64,000 nt of DNA from Gemmiger sp. An50 (lineage in GTDB: Bacteria; Bacillota; Clostridia; Oscillospirales; Ruminococcaceae), in NCBI RefSeq assembly GCF_002161595.1, contig NZ_NFID01000006.1, positions 62,001-126,000 of the forward strand, in the 5' to 3' direction. The notes beneath the pieces were generated by a model. The model had not been told where the DNA came from, searched no databases, and saw nothing but the letters and a program-made list of their open reading frames with translations. Below are positions 1-6,434 of this stretch, one piece after another. Each line of letters opens with the position of its first letter. Position 1 is the stretch's first letter. A program made the translations under genes and the position numbers.

Positions 1-140
1 ACCATGATGTCGCGCGTCACAGGGTCGTCGCTCTGGTATCTGGCCAGATCAACAGTGAGCGCCCCGTCCGCGAACTCCAGCTTCGTGCCGGTCATCTTGT
101 AGTCGATTTTCCGGCCCTCGTTCATTTCAACGATTTTCAT
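1..140 (-). CDS. Phage protein, 3' end outside window
   Basis: Only the first 46 codons are present; the gene continues beyond the left edge. The start is supported by a GGAGGGAAC ribosome binding site just upstream of the ATG at 140-138. The visible N-terminus starts MKIVEMNEGRKIDYKM and is hydrophilic. It lies 16 bases after the tail-fibre-associated gene and is read in the same direction, so it probably belongs to the end of the tail or lysis module. No family can be assigned from this fragment. Confidence 0.6.
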   Translation of the reverse strand, partial: MKIVEMNEGRKIDYKMTGTKLEFADGALTVDLARYQSDDPVTRDIM

Positions 141-156
141 TTTGTTCCCTCCTGCA

Positions 157-612
157 TCAAATGTCGGTTACACGCTGATCCGTCATGCCGCCGCTGACGC
201 GCACAGCCACTTTTACCGTAGTCGCGCTTCCATCGTGCATCAGCTTAAAGCCGTTCTTTGCCCGGTCATAGACCCGGATCTCTCCAAGCCGCCCGCCGGT
301 GTACTCCAGCACCGTCACCTCCACGCTGTAATTCGTGTTTTCGCGCAGCTGTGCGAGACCCACGGTGTTTTCCTTGTTGTTGAACGGCCACTTGAGACCG
401 GTCTGTGCCAGCGTCATGGTGTGCAGTTCGTCCGTGAAATTATAGTCCTCCTGTACCTGCTTGAAGTACATGATCGCATGGGCCAGGCTCGCATCGCTCA
501 AACCTTCTTCCAGGTTATTGAAGTGCTGCTGGTCAAGCAGCGTGCCTTGCTGAATAACCGCCCCGTGCTGATCGACGACGTGATCCACCCAATAGGTGCG
601 CTTATACGCCAT
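157..612 (-). CDS. Phage tail-fibre-associated protein
   Basis: This 151-residue protein starts MAYKRTYWVDHVVD and carries the phrase GTLLDQQHFNNLEEGL near residue 25. That resembles the leader of small tail-fibre or baseplate-associated proteins of Clostridia prophages, where it usually reads GTPxNAxNxNNxE. The C-terminal half is beta-rich (residues 90-150, with NTNYSVEV and GEIRVYDRAKNGFK). A GAGGAGGAAAACCT ribosome binding site precedes the ATG. It follows the chimeric sheath/fibre gene by 18 bases, the place expected for a protein at the end of the tail module. The structural role is inferred from position and from remembered family resemblance. Confidence 0.6.
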   Translation of the reverse strand: MAYKRTYWVDHVVDQHGAVIQQGTLLDQQHFNNLEEGLSDASLAHAIMYFKQVQEDYNFTDELHTMTLAQTGLKWPFNNKENTVGLAQLRENTNYSVEVTVLEYTGGRLGEIRVYDRAKNGFKLMHDGSATTVKVAVRVSGGMTDQRVTDI

Positions 613-630
613 AGGTTTTCCTCCTCTCTT

Positions 631-2139
631 TTACTCCGCTTCAACCAACGGGAACGTGAATCGCAGAAGTGCTGTGTTCCGGCTGGTGCGTTTCAGGCTC
701 ACAGTCTGTTCACCGGCCAGCGCGTCGTTGTTGTCGTATACCCGTACCGCCGTGATGGTATCATCCCCACCGCTACTCGGTACACTCACGAAAACAATCA
801 CGTTTTCGCCAATGATCTCCTTGCTGTTGATGCTCTTCGTCTTTGCCTGCAAGGCAGCGGCCACGGTTGCCTCCATGCTGTATCTGGGCGCGATCAGGAT
901 GCCCGGGGTCATGCCCAGCATCGGGTACACCTGCCGGATAACCTCCATCCCCGTCTCTTTCCCGGAATCAATATCCACGCCGCCCACGATGTCCTCCGCG
1001 GTCACCTTCGAGGGATCGAGCGTCTTTCCGCTTACGGTCAGCTGGGTGGCCCCATTTCCTGCGCCGGTAGAGAGAATCACGATATTCACGGTGCCATCAG
1101 TGTTCCACACCGTTGTGTAGTCCGTGCCCGCCTCCAGCGTCTCCGCCTCTTTCTTGACCACCAGCTCGTCCAGCAGCACACCCACTTTATCCAGCGCGGC
1201 CACGCCGTCGTTGACCTGGATTGTGGTTTCCTCGATGTCGGTGGTGTGCTTTGCCGGATCAAGCACATTGATAAACACCATGGGTGCCACACCCACCACG
1301 CTGAACGCTGCGCTGATGCACTCGCACAGAGTGTACTTCTCAAAGTCTCCCACATAGCCGACGGCCTCTACGGCCTCCTTGTAGTTGTTTACCAGAATCG
1401 GCTTGTTCACAGCCGCAGCGGGGTCGGCCAGCATATTGACCGGCGCGGTGCCTACGGCGACAATGAGGCCAGCTGTCCCGTTGACCGGGGCAATCAGACT
1501 GGTTTCCACCTCGCTGGTATAAACGCCATGTTTATAAGCCATAGGTCTCCCGTCACATCTGGCAATTAGCACAAATCTCTTTCTCGTGGTAGGCGCGCCC
1601 AGGTCTGCGGCCACGATCTCTCTGTGTTCCACAGCATATCCAAGGTCTAGAAGCTGCTGTTTCCACTTCTGGAATGTCTGACCAGCCTTTTTCTTTACCG
1701 GCCTTCCTTTACGCACTGGCCCCCAGGTTACAAACTCCTCTACGTTTTCCAAGATAATCACCCGTGGCCTGACCGTTCCCGCCCATCGAAGCACGATCCA
1801 CGCCAGCCCCCGTATATTCCGATCCACCAGCGCCGCTCCCTTTGCCTTTGAAAAGTGCTTGCAGTCTGGCGAGAACCACGCCAGCCCCACCGGTCTCCCC
1901 CGGCACACCTTTCTCGGGTCTACATCCCATACGCTTGCCTGCAAATGTTCTGTAAACGGGTGATTTGTCTTGTGCATCAGGATTGCATCTGGATCGTGGT
2001 TTATGGCAATGGCAACGGGCCGTCCCGTTGCAAGCTCCATCCCTGTTGACGCACCGCCGCCGCCTGCAAAATTGTCCACTATGATCTCGTCAAGGAAATT
2101 AAGCTGGCTCCCTCCGTTCCTTGTGCTCGCTCTTTTCAT
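631..2139 (-). CDS. Chimera: DNA cytosine methyltransferase / tail sheath / tail fibre
   Basis: A 502-codon open frame made of three parts. Residues 1-199 are the N-terminal part of a C5-cytosine methyltransferase: motif I DNFAGGGGASTGME, a motif IV region SPDCKHFS, motif VI ENVEEF and the TTRKRF block; the target-recognition region and motifs IX-X are absent. At 1542 a new start-like ATG opens a typical tail-sheath N-terminus (MAYKHGVYTSEVETSLI) that continues to about position 822 (INQVYP-like segment, GILIAPRYS). The last about 63 residues (TITAVRVYDNNDALAGEQ to FPLVEAE) look like the end of a tail fibre or collar protein. The frame is never broken. The ATG at 2139 overlaps the stop of the preceding gene. 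The methyltransferase should be inactive. The fusion may be a real deletion product or an assembly join. Confidence 0.75.
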   Translation of the reverse strand: MKRASTRNGGSQLNFLDEIIVDNFAGGGGASTGMELATGRPVAIAINHDPDAILMHKTNHPFTEHLQASVWDVDPRKVCRGRPVGLAWFSPDCKHFSKAKGAALVDRNIRGLAWIVLRWAGTVRPRVIILENVEEFVTWGPVRKGRPVKKKAGQTFQKWKQQLLDLGYAVEHREIVAADLGAPTTRKRFVLIARCDGRPMAYKHGVYTSEVETSLIAPVNGTAGLIVAVGTAPVNMLADPAAAVNKPILVNNYKEAVEAVGYVGDFEKYTLCECISAAFSVVGVAPMVFINVLDPAKHTTDIEETTIQVNDGVAALDKVGVLLDELVVKKEAETLEAGTDYTTVWNTDGTVNIVILSTGAGNGATQLTVSGKTLDPSKVTAEDIVGGVDIDSGKETGMEVIRQVYPMLGMTPGILIAPRYSMEATVAAALQAKTKSINSKEIIGENVIVFVSVPSSGGDDTITAVRVYDNNDALAGEQTVSLKRTSRNTALLRFTFPLVEAE

Positions 2140-2393
2140 TGTCCTTCTTCGCTCCATTCAATGGCCTGCCCACACTGGCCGCAGAACTTGTTCCGGTTCC
2201 CGTCCTCGTTGTAGAGGTACTCTCCGCTGCCGCACCCCTGGCAGGCTTCGATTCCATCCAAACAAACCGAGCGCGGCACCATTTTCTCCAGTGCCGCCCG
2301 CCCCATCTGGCACGCCTCTTTCACCGGCTCCAGGCTCTTGTATTCCTCCCGGTGCTCCGGGTCAAGAATTTCCCTTGCTCTCTCGATTTTCAT
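2136..2393 (-). CDS. Phage zinc-ribbon protein
   Basis: An 85-residue protein with a C-terminal four-cysteine module: CQGCGSGEY followed about 15 residues later by FCGQCGQAIEW. This is a typical CxxC...CxxC zinc ribbon. The N-terminal half (DPEHREEYKSLEPVKEACQMG) is helical and charged. The start at 2393 is chosen because its ATG overlaps the TGA of the preceding gene (ATGA) and follows a GGAGG. Its own stop overlaps the methyltransferase start in the same way. Such small zinc-ribbon proteins are common in the early or middle region of Clostridia phages; no specific role is known to me. Confidence 0.75.
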   Translation of the reverse strand: MKIERAREILDPEHREEYKSLEPVKEACQMGRAALEKMVPRSVCLDGIEACQGCGSGEYLYNEDGNRNKFCGQCGQAIEWSEEGQ

Positions 2394-3040
2394 TCCTCCG
2401 CATCCTCCATTCCAAGCTGTTCCCCATCTTCCTGATTTTCCGCTTCGGTCGCACCTTCTGCCCTCGCCCGCTCGCGGTTGAGCTGTTCCGCGCACATCGC
2501 CTCGAACTCCGCCAGCCGTCCCAGGTATTCCTCGCTCACCACCCGCATTGGCATGATCGCTGCCAGCAGGTTCATCCCGTCATGCACCGCGAGATACCGC
2601 TGTCCGCTGGTCATGCGCCGCACCGTGAACATGATGTAATCGCTGTTCTCCACCTCGTCCATGATCGGGGAAAGCAGATTTTCACGGTAGAATATCAGCT
2701 CTCCATCATCGCACCGGCAGCAGGCCGCCCATACATCATCCATGGCCGCGACCACTCGAATCTTCTCCGCCCGCTTTTCTTCCTTTTCGTAGTCGGAAAG
2801 GTTCATTCCCATCACATTTTGTGCGTTCCCATACCATTCTTCTGTCAGGTACACCTTCTCCCACGCCTTTTCCGGCACATCCAGAACCGTGCGCACCTGC
2901 TCTGCGCCCTCCATCCTGGGCAGATTTGTTGCCCGGTAGAACCCGTACCCGTTCCCAAGCCAAATGCCACTGTTTTCCACATCCGCCACAATGCAGCGCC
3001 CGGCGTTCTTCACCAGCTTTACGAACTTGGATATTTTCAT
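2390..3040 (-). CDS. Phage protein of unknown function
   Basis: A 216-residue soluble protein starting MKISKFVKLVKNAGRC. It has a cysteine cluster around residue 108 (WAACCRCDDGEL) and a very acidic C-terminus (TEAENQEDGEQLGMEDAEE). The start at 3040 has an AGGGGGAGCAATCA ribosome binding site. A longer in-frame start upstream would overlap the small membrane protein and lacks this signal. The gene is translationally coupled to the zinc-ribbon gene downstream. I recognise no catalytic motif. The position among dUTPase and methyltransferase genes suggests a role in phage DNA metabolism or host takeover, but that is only context. Confidence 0.7.
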   Translation of the reverse strand: MKISKFVKLVKNAGRCIVADVENSGIWLGNGYGFYRATNLPRMEGAEQVRTVLDVPEKAWEKVYLTEEWYGNAQNVMGMNLSDYEKEEKRAEKIRVVAAMDDVWAACCRCDDGELIFYRENLLSPIMDEVENSDYIMFTVRRMTSGQRYLAVHDGMNLLAAIMPMRVVSEEYLGRLAEFEAMCAEQLNRERARAEGATEAENQEDGEQLGMEDAEE

Positions 3041-3054
3041 TGATTGCTCCCCCT

Positions 3055-3201
3055 TTAGGCCAGCAGAAAAAGCCAGCATAGCTTAACCAGAGCAGCAGGC
3101 ACGATGATCGCCGCCGCAATCCAAAGGCAGGCGATCACCATCACGATAACCCCAATCGCAAATTCTCCCAGCCCTGGTGTAACTTTGTTTCGGTTTCCCA
3201 T
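3055..3201 (-). CDS. Small phage membrane protein, 48 aa
   Basis: This 48-codon frame starts MGNRNKVTPGLGEFAIG and then has one long hydrophobic stretch to the C-terminus (VIVMVIACLWIAAAIIV, then ALVKLCWLFLLA), enough for one or two membrane spans. An AAAGGGAGAATATC ribosome binding site precedes the ATG. The frame ends 14 bases before the ATG of the next gene and fills an otherwise empty gap in a tightly packed operon. Function is unknown. It sits directly downstream of the DGR-type variable protein gene. It is not the usual DGR accessory protein Avd, which is larger and soluble. Confidence 0.6.
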   Translation of the reverse strand: MGNRNKVTPGLGEFAIGVIVMVIACLWIAAAIIVPAALVKLCWLFLLA

Positions 3202-3237
3202 GATATTCTCCCTTTCTCGCCTCGCTCACGCTCGGCG

Positions 3238-3266
3238 TTCAGTGATTCAGGTTTCAGTGTTCAGTG
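3238..3266 (-). repeat. Three TTCAGTG repeats after the variable region
   Basis: Immediately after the end of the variable protein gene the plus strand holds TTCAGTG at 3238-3244, 3253-3259 and 3260-3266, with a related ATTCAGG between the first two. Read on the coding strand these are CACTGAA units, the first of which contains the stop codon. The function is unknown. In known DGRs the bases just downstream of the variable region help define the target, so the position is worth noting. Confidence 0.5.
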
Positions 3267-4391
3267 CTTCACGAAAAAAGCGGAGCGCCCGCCAACGTAC
3301 GTGCTGACGTTGCAACGGGGGTAGTTGAGGTACGAGTTGAACACCCCAGCGCTGGCCCCATAGCCCCAGTCGCCGCCGCGAATCAGGCAGTATTCTCCAT
3401 CTGTGCTGTCCATCCAGCAGTAGCTTTCTTTTTCTCCCGGATAAAGCGCCAGTGCTTTGAGCTGTTCGCTTTCGCAACGCACTTTCACATCGCCCCAGCG
3501 GCACCCCGTATATCCCTGCTCGTGGCCTCCGGTGGTAATCACCACATTGTCCTCCTCAACCCCTCCATACACGGGCTTCCCGGCATCATTTATCACGGAG
3601 CGCCAGTCCTTACCGTTTTCCGAAAGGTCTGTTTCCGGCAGCGCCGCATCATTGTTTTGTGCAGCCTGAATGGCTCCGTTCATAATGCGGCATCCCCGGC
3701 AGAACTCCCAGACATTTCCGCACAGGTCATGCACGCCGGTGGGCGAATGGTCGTGTGTCCACGTTGCCGGGCCGCTGCCCGTCAGCGTTTTGCCGTAGCC
3801 GCCATCCACAACGGCCCCCTTTTCCTTGGAATCCGCGTGCCATTTCCCGCAATCTGTGTTGCCGTGCGGAAGCGTCCCCAGCTTTGCACTGATATTTGCA
3901 AGCAAGCCCCATTCTGCTGCGGTCATGCAGTGCCAGCCATCCCCCTTTGAGAAACAGGCCGCCGCGAAGTCCTCCATCGCAATATTCGTCGCCGGTTCCA
4001 TAAGTGGGAGGCTGTACGGTTTCCCGTTTATGATCGTGTTCGGGTACACACTGATGTAAATTTCGTCGTACACCTCGCCCCCGATGATAAAAGCCGGGTG
4101 GACTGCATCGCTTCCTCCTTCAAAAAGTTCCGCATTGGTCATTCGCTTAAACCGGTGCATAATCGAGGGTATACCGGCATCGTCATAGATTGCTACAACA
4201 TCCCAGTCCATGCCCGCCGGGGCGCTCTGGATCACCGGTGCAGTCTGGCACAGGTCGCCGCCGGTTTCGTTTATGATCTCGCTATCCTCTCGGATATAGT
4301 TGAAAAACGTCTCTGTCTGTTCTTTACAGAATTTTGGTTCTCCTTCTGCACTCATTCTCAGGCCGAAATAGCTCATTTCAGTTCTGGACAT
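3261..4391 (-). CDS. DGR-type variable protein with FGE/C-type-lectin fold
   Basis: A 376-residue protein of the formylglycine-generating-enzyme-like/C-type-lectin group. Family phrases are GWHCMTAAEWGLLA (about residue 150) and GVHDLCGNVWEFC (about 218). The C-terminus reads RGGDWGYGASAGVFNSYLNY and then PRCNVSTYVGGRSAFF. This is the layout of variable proteins diversified by DGRs (RGGxWxxGxxAGVFxxxLxxxRxxxxxxxGxRSA). Codons at the variable places (GAC, GGC, TAT, AGC, TAC, TGC, ACG) are each explicable by changing A bases of AAC- or AGC-type template codons. The start at 4391 has GGAGGTAATAACG. It lies between the dUTPase fusion and small phage genes. No reverse transcriptase or template repeat is in the window. 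It is probably a binding protein rather than an enzyme. Confidence 0.8.
   Translation of the reverse strand: MSRTEMSYFGLRMSAEGEPKFCKEQTETFFNYIREDSEIINETGGDLCQTAPVIQSAPAGMDWDVVAIYDDAGIPSIMHRFKRMTNAELFEGGSDAVHPAFIIGGEVYDEIYISVYPNTIINGKPYSLPLMEPATNIAMEDFAAACFSKGDGWHCMTAAEWGLLANISAKLGTLPHGNTDCGKWHADSKEKGAVVDGGYGKTLTGSGPATWTHDHSPTGVHDLCGNVWEFCRGCRIMNGAIQAAQNNDAALPETDLSENGKDWRSVINDAGKPVYGGVEEDNVVITTGGHEQGYTGCRWGDVKVRCESEQLKALALYPGEKESYCWMDSTDGEYCLIRGGDWGYGASAGVFNSYLNYPRCNVSTYVGGRSAFFVKH
3264..3380 (-). repeat. Candidate DGR variable region (VR)
   Basis: The last about 39 codons of the variable protein alternate invariant blocks (GCGGCGGCGACTGG, GCTGGGGTGTTCAAC, GGGCGCTCCGC) with codons that differ from an expected AAC/AGC template only where the template would have A. 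Such adenine-directed change is the hallmark of DGR mutagenic retrohoming. I saw no second near-copy of the sequence that could serve as template repeat in the window. Confidence 0.6.
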
Positions 4392-4396
4392 CGTTA

Positions 4397-5455
4397 TTAC
4401 CTCCTCACTCCGATAGTGACGTATGCCGTTCCATTCTTGTTCAGCTCCATTTCTACCGGAGCCTTGCACTCCAGACAGGTGTGGGTGATTTTTTCCGCCG
4501 TCGCGTTGGTCTTATAGCGGAAGCTCTTTCCGCACTTGCAGTGCATATACATGGGCCGCAGATTTTCCAGGGCTGTTTCGTGCCCGCACTTGTCGCACCG
4601 GAAACTGTAAGTCTCCCGCTTTGAGCAGAACGCTCGCACCTCTCCGCACTCCTCGCAAACCACCATCAGGAACCCTTTGTACGGCCCCTGTCCCTCGTCC
4701 GGGTTCGGCGTGCTTGTGGTGTTCCACGTCTCCCTGGCTCCGAACATCCGTTCCACGCGGCTTTTCTTGTTGGTCTCCCCGCCGTCTCTTGTGGGAATGT
4801 TCGCCGGATTACGGGTCTCCATTTCGTAATCGTTCAGCCGCGCCAACACCAGTTCAATTCCTCGTCTGGAGTGCACCTGGCCGTTCGGACTTCTGAACGT
4901 ATACCGCTCGCCCGGCTTCTTTTCATCCTCCAGCTCGCACAGCTTGTTCACTGCTTCTGCGTAGCTATGCCCGCCGCAGATTTCAATTTCACCGCTGGCA
5001 GCCCGGTATGTGATCGCATTCCTGTTTGCTCCCGCTCTCTCCCCGGTGCTACCGTACCCGCCCCGGTCTTTGTTTCCCAGTCGCTCTACCTGCTCAAACT
5101 CGATGGCCGGGGCCTTTTCCATGAGCCGGAACTGACAAACGCGCGTCCCCTTCGGAATGGTTGTCCCCTCCCGGCGCAGGCACACGGCAGGGAACCCCCA
5201 AATATCGCCGTCTCCACAGTAGTCGTTCTCGATCACGCCCATGCTGTTGGCAAGCAGTACGCCCCATTTTCCAAACGTGGAGGAACGAGGCACAATGTGT
5301 GCGTAGTAACCCGCCGGGATCTCAATAGAAACACCCAGGGAAATGATCTTGTAGTCCAGAAATTCCAGGTGGGTTTCCTCTGCTGTGCAAAGGTCAATCC
5401 ATTCTCCGTGAACCTCCGGCAAGGGGTTTCCATGGGTGTTGATTCTCATGTTCAT
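4397..5455 (-). CDS. dut: dUTPase fused to phage linker domain and zinc ribbon
   Basis: A 352-residue protein in three segments. Residues 1 to about 165 are a trimeric dUTPase, which hydrolyses dUTP to dUMP: motif SSTFGKWGVLLAN, ENDYCGDGDIWGF, the FRLMEK segment and the final glycine-rich arm GNKDRGGYGSTG. The dUTPase would normally end there. Here it runs on without a stop into a segment typical of a separate small phage protein (GEIEICGGHSYAEAVNKL), and then into a C-terminal zinc-binding part with CEECGEV, CDKCGHE, CKCGKSF and CLECKAP. The start at 5455 has GGAGGAAAAGTGAAT. It follows a predicted 47-residue frame and precedes the variable protein gene. Fusion of three normally separate genes is unusual and matches the chimera at 631-2139. 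Confidence 0.8.
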   Translation of the reverse strand: MNMRINTHGNPLPEVHGEWIDLCTAEETHLEFLDYKIISLGVSIEIPAGYYAHIVPRSSTFGKWGVLLANSMGVIENDYCGDGDIWGFPAVCLRREGTTIPKGTRVCQFRLMEKAPAIEFEQVERLGNKDRGGYGSTGERAGANRNAITYRAASGEIEICGGHSYAEAVNKLCELEDEKKPGERYTFRSPNGQVHSRRGIELVLARLNDYEMETRNPANIPTRDGGETNKKSRVERMFGARETWNTTSTPNPDEGQGPYKGFLMVVCEECGEVRAFCSKRETYSFRCDKCGHETALENLRPMYMHCKCGKSFRYKTNATAEKITHTCLECKAPVEMELNKNGTAYVTIGVRR

Positions 5456-5472
5456 ATTCACTTTTCCTCCGA

Positions 5473-5616
5473 TCATCTGCTTGTGTTTTTGAGTAATTCT
5501 CTCGACCCGGCCACCGGGCCATCCACCGGTTCCGTTTTCCAGATTCTCGCGTTCCAACTCACCGCACACGCACTCCCCTGTGCCCATCCGCGAACGTTTT
5601 CCCGCTTGTCCGTCAT
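5473..5616 (-). CDS. Possible small phage protein, 47 aa
   Basis: A 47-codon frame begins with an ATG that overlaps the stop of the upstream membrane protein gene (ATGA at 5616-5613) and ends 17 bases before the dUTPase start. The product starts MTDKRENVRGWAQG, is basic and tryptophan-containing, and has no recognisable motif. The ATGA coupling and the fit into the gap are the only support. Another frame through the same bases is continuous with dUTPase but lacks a ribosome binding site. Confidence 0.4.
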   Translation of the reverse strand: MTDKRENVRGWAQGSACAVSWNARIWKTEPVDGPVAGSRELLKNTSR

Positions 5617-5957
5617 TCGATTTCTCCCCGCTCGCGCATACGGCGCATCCACTCCGCTTTATCTTCCTGCCCATAAAAGGCATGACCCATCCATCCGCCG
5701 AGCACCATAAGCCCCAGCCCTGTGGCCCCCAGCGCAACGAGCGTTCCTACTTCGTATGCCCCACCAGCACAAACAAGCATCATGAACCCTGCCAGTCCAA
5801 TGAGTGCGCCCGCCACCTCCCGGACGTGCGTTCTTCTGCGCCGGATCTTCTCGCGTCGCTCCCTTCTCCGCAGCTCTCTTTTATATTCCGCTTCGGAGTA
5901 CAGGCTGATTTTTGTGCATCCCTCGCCTCTTGCGATTTCGCAGTATACGGATTTCAT
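5613..5957 (-). CDS. Small phage membrane protein, 114 aa
   Basis: The protein has a soluble N-terminus with a highly basic stretch (residues 27-44, RELRRRERREKIRRRRT) followed by two hydrophobic segments (ALIGLAGFMMLVCAGGAY and LVALGATGLGLMVLGGW) and a charged tail ending RMRERGEIE. This indicates a two-span inner-membrane protein with a positively charged cytosolic N-terminus. An AGAGGGATGATCC signal precedes the ATG at 5957. It is in the early phage operon between the HTH gene and the dUTPase. No known family is recognised. Confidence 0.65.
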   Translation of the reverse strand: MKSVYCEIARGEGCTKISLYSEAEYKRELRRRERREKIRRRRTHVREVAGALIGLAGFMMLVCAGGAYEVGTLVALGATGLGLMVLGGWMGHAFYGQEDKAEWMRRMRERGEIE

Positions 5958-5982
5958 GGATCATCCCTCTTTCGTTATGCCT

Positions 5983-6228
5983 TTACTTGGCGCGTCCCGC
6001 CGTCCGTCTCCGGCGGTAGTTTTCAATGATCGTCCGCTGGGCCAGTTCTGCGCTGTACCCAATACGACCATTCCCATCCATCTCCCCCGTGTCCCCCCGC
6101 TTCAACTCGTTGTACACGGTAGACCGGTGGACTTTCAGCTTTGCTGCGATCTGTTCAACCCCGCTCCCTTTCCCATAAAGCTCTTCCAGTTCCATGCGGT
6201 CTTGCAGATTCAAATGCCTCTTGGTCAA
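5983..6228 (-). CDS. Stand-alone IS30-type helix-turn-helix protein
   Basis: The 81-residue product (start TTG at 6228, GGAGG eight bases upstream) consists almost only of an HTH_38 domain as found at the N-terminus of IS30-family transposases: LNLQDRMELEELYGKG, then VEQIAAKLKVHRSTVYNEL. No DDE catalytic domain follows. The tail is basic (NYRRRRTAGRAK). As the first gene of the leftward phage operon it could be a phage transcription regulator or a DNA-packaging or terminase-small-subunit-like DNA binder. It is not a truncated insertion sequence as far as can be seen, because no transposase remnant or inverted repeats flank it. Confidence 0.7.
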   Translation of the reverse strand: MTKRHLNLQDRMELEELYGKGSGVEQIAAKLKVHRSTVYNELKRGDTGEMDGNGRIGYSAELAQRTIIENYRRRRTAGRAK

Positions 6229-6270
6229 ACCGCCTTTCCTCCTCTCTTGATTGATTTTGGGTAAAAAAAT

Positions 6271-6307
6271 AAATGCGGGAAAACTCGCATCGAGTTCTCT
6301 CGCATTT
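6271..6307 (-). promoter_or_regulatory. Large palindrome with T-tract at prophage right end
   Basis: Two 17-base arms (6271-6287 and 6291-6307) pair around a three-base centre with only two mismatches. On the minus strand the arm sequence is AAATGCGAGAGAACTCG. On that strand the second arm runs into ATTTTTTTACC. It can therefore act as an intrinsic terminator or attenuator of leftward transcription just upstream of the HTH gene, or as a double-stranded operator. It may also mark the prophage border. The sequence does not decide between these. Confidence 0.6.
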
Positions 6308-6434
6308 ATTCTAAATATTCAGCGCAAATCCTTATGATATGATAAAATAGATATGTTCCCTCTCACTGTTCAATCTATGCGCCGGGATTTTTGATCCCAA
6401 CTCGCATTTTGCTCCCGGCCAAAAGGAGGTCCAT

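Larger units (their letters stand above)
1..6307 (-). mobile_element. Prophage end, collapsed or remnant
   Basis: All genes from the left edge to about 6.23 kb lie on the minus strand, are mostly coupled by ATGA overlaps, and encode phage-type products: dUTPase, DNA cytosine methyltransferase, tail sheath and fibre segments, a DGR-type variable protein and small membrane proteins. Transcription would start at the right end, near a palindrome at 6271-6307, and run left out of the window. Terminase, portal, capsid, tail tube, tape measure and baseplate genes, which should lie between the methyltransferase and the fibre genes, are missing. No integrase or attachment site can be seen here. The exact right boundary, somewhere in 6229-6434, is not resolved. 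Chromosomal genes begin with the plus-strand gene at 6435. Confidence 0.85.

Noticed and set aside
142-1569. A 475-codon plus-strand frame over the phage tail genes
   Set aside because: Antisense to genes with good starts and phage similarity; composition is that of a shadow frame.
3238-3266. TTCAGTG repeats as a CRISPR array
   Set aside because: Units of seven bases without regular spacers; no cas genes.
3261-4391. The FGE-like protein as maturase for the sulfatase at 39.4 kb
   Set aside because: The C-terminus is a DGR-type variable region, the gene is in the prophage, and the active-site cysteines of formylglycine-generating enzyme are not apparent; an anaerobe would use a radical SAM maturase.
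5983-6228. A truncated IS30 insertion sequence
   Set aside because: Only the HTH is present, with its own start and stop, in operon with phage genes; no catalytic domain remnant or terminal inverted repeats.
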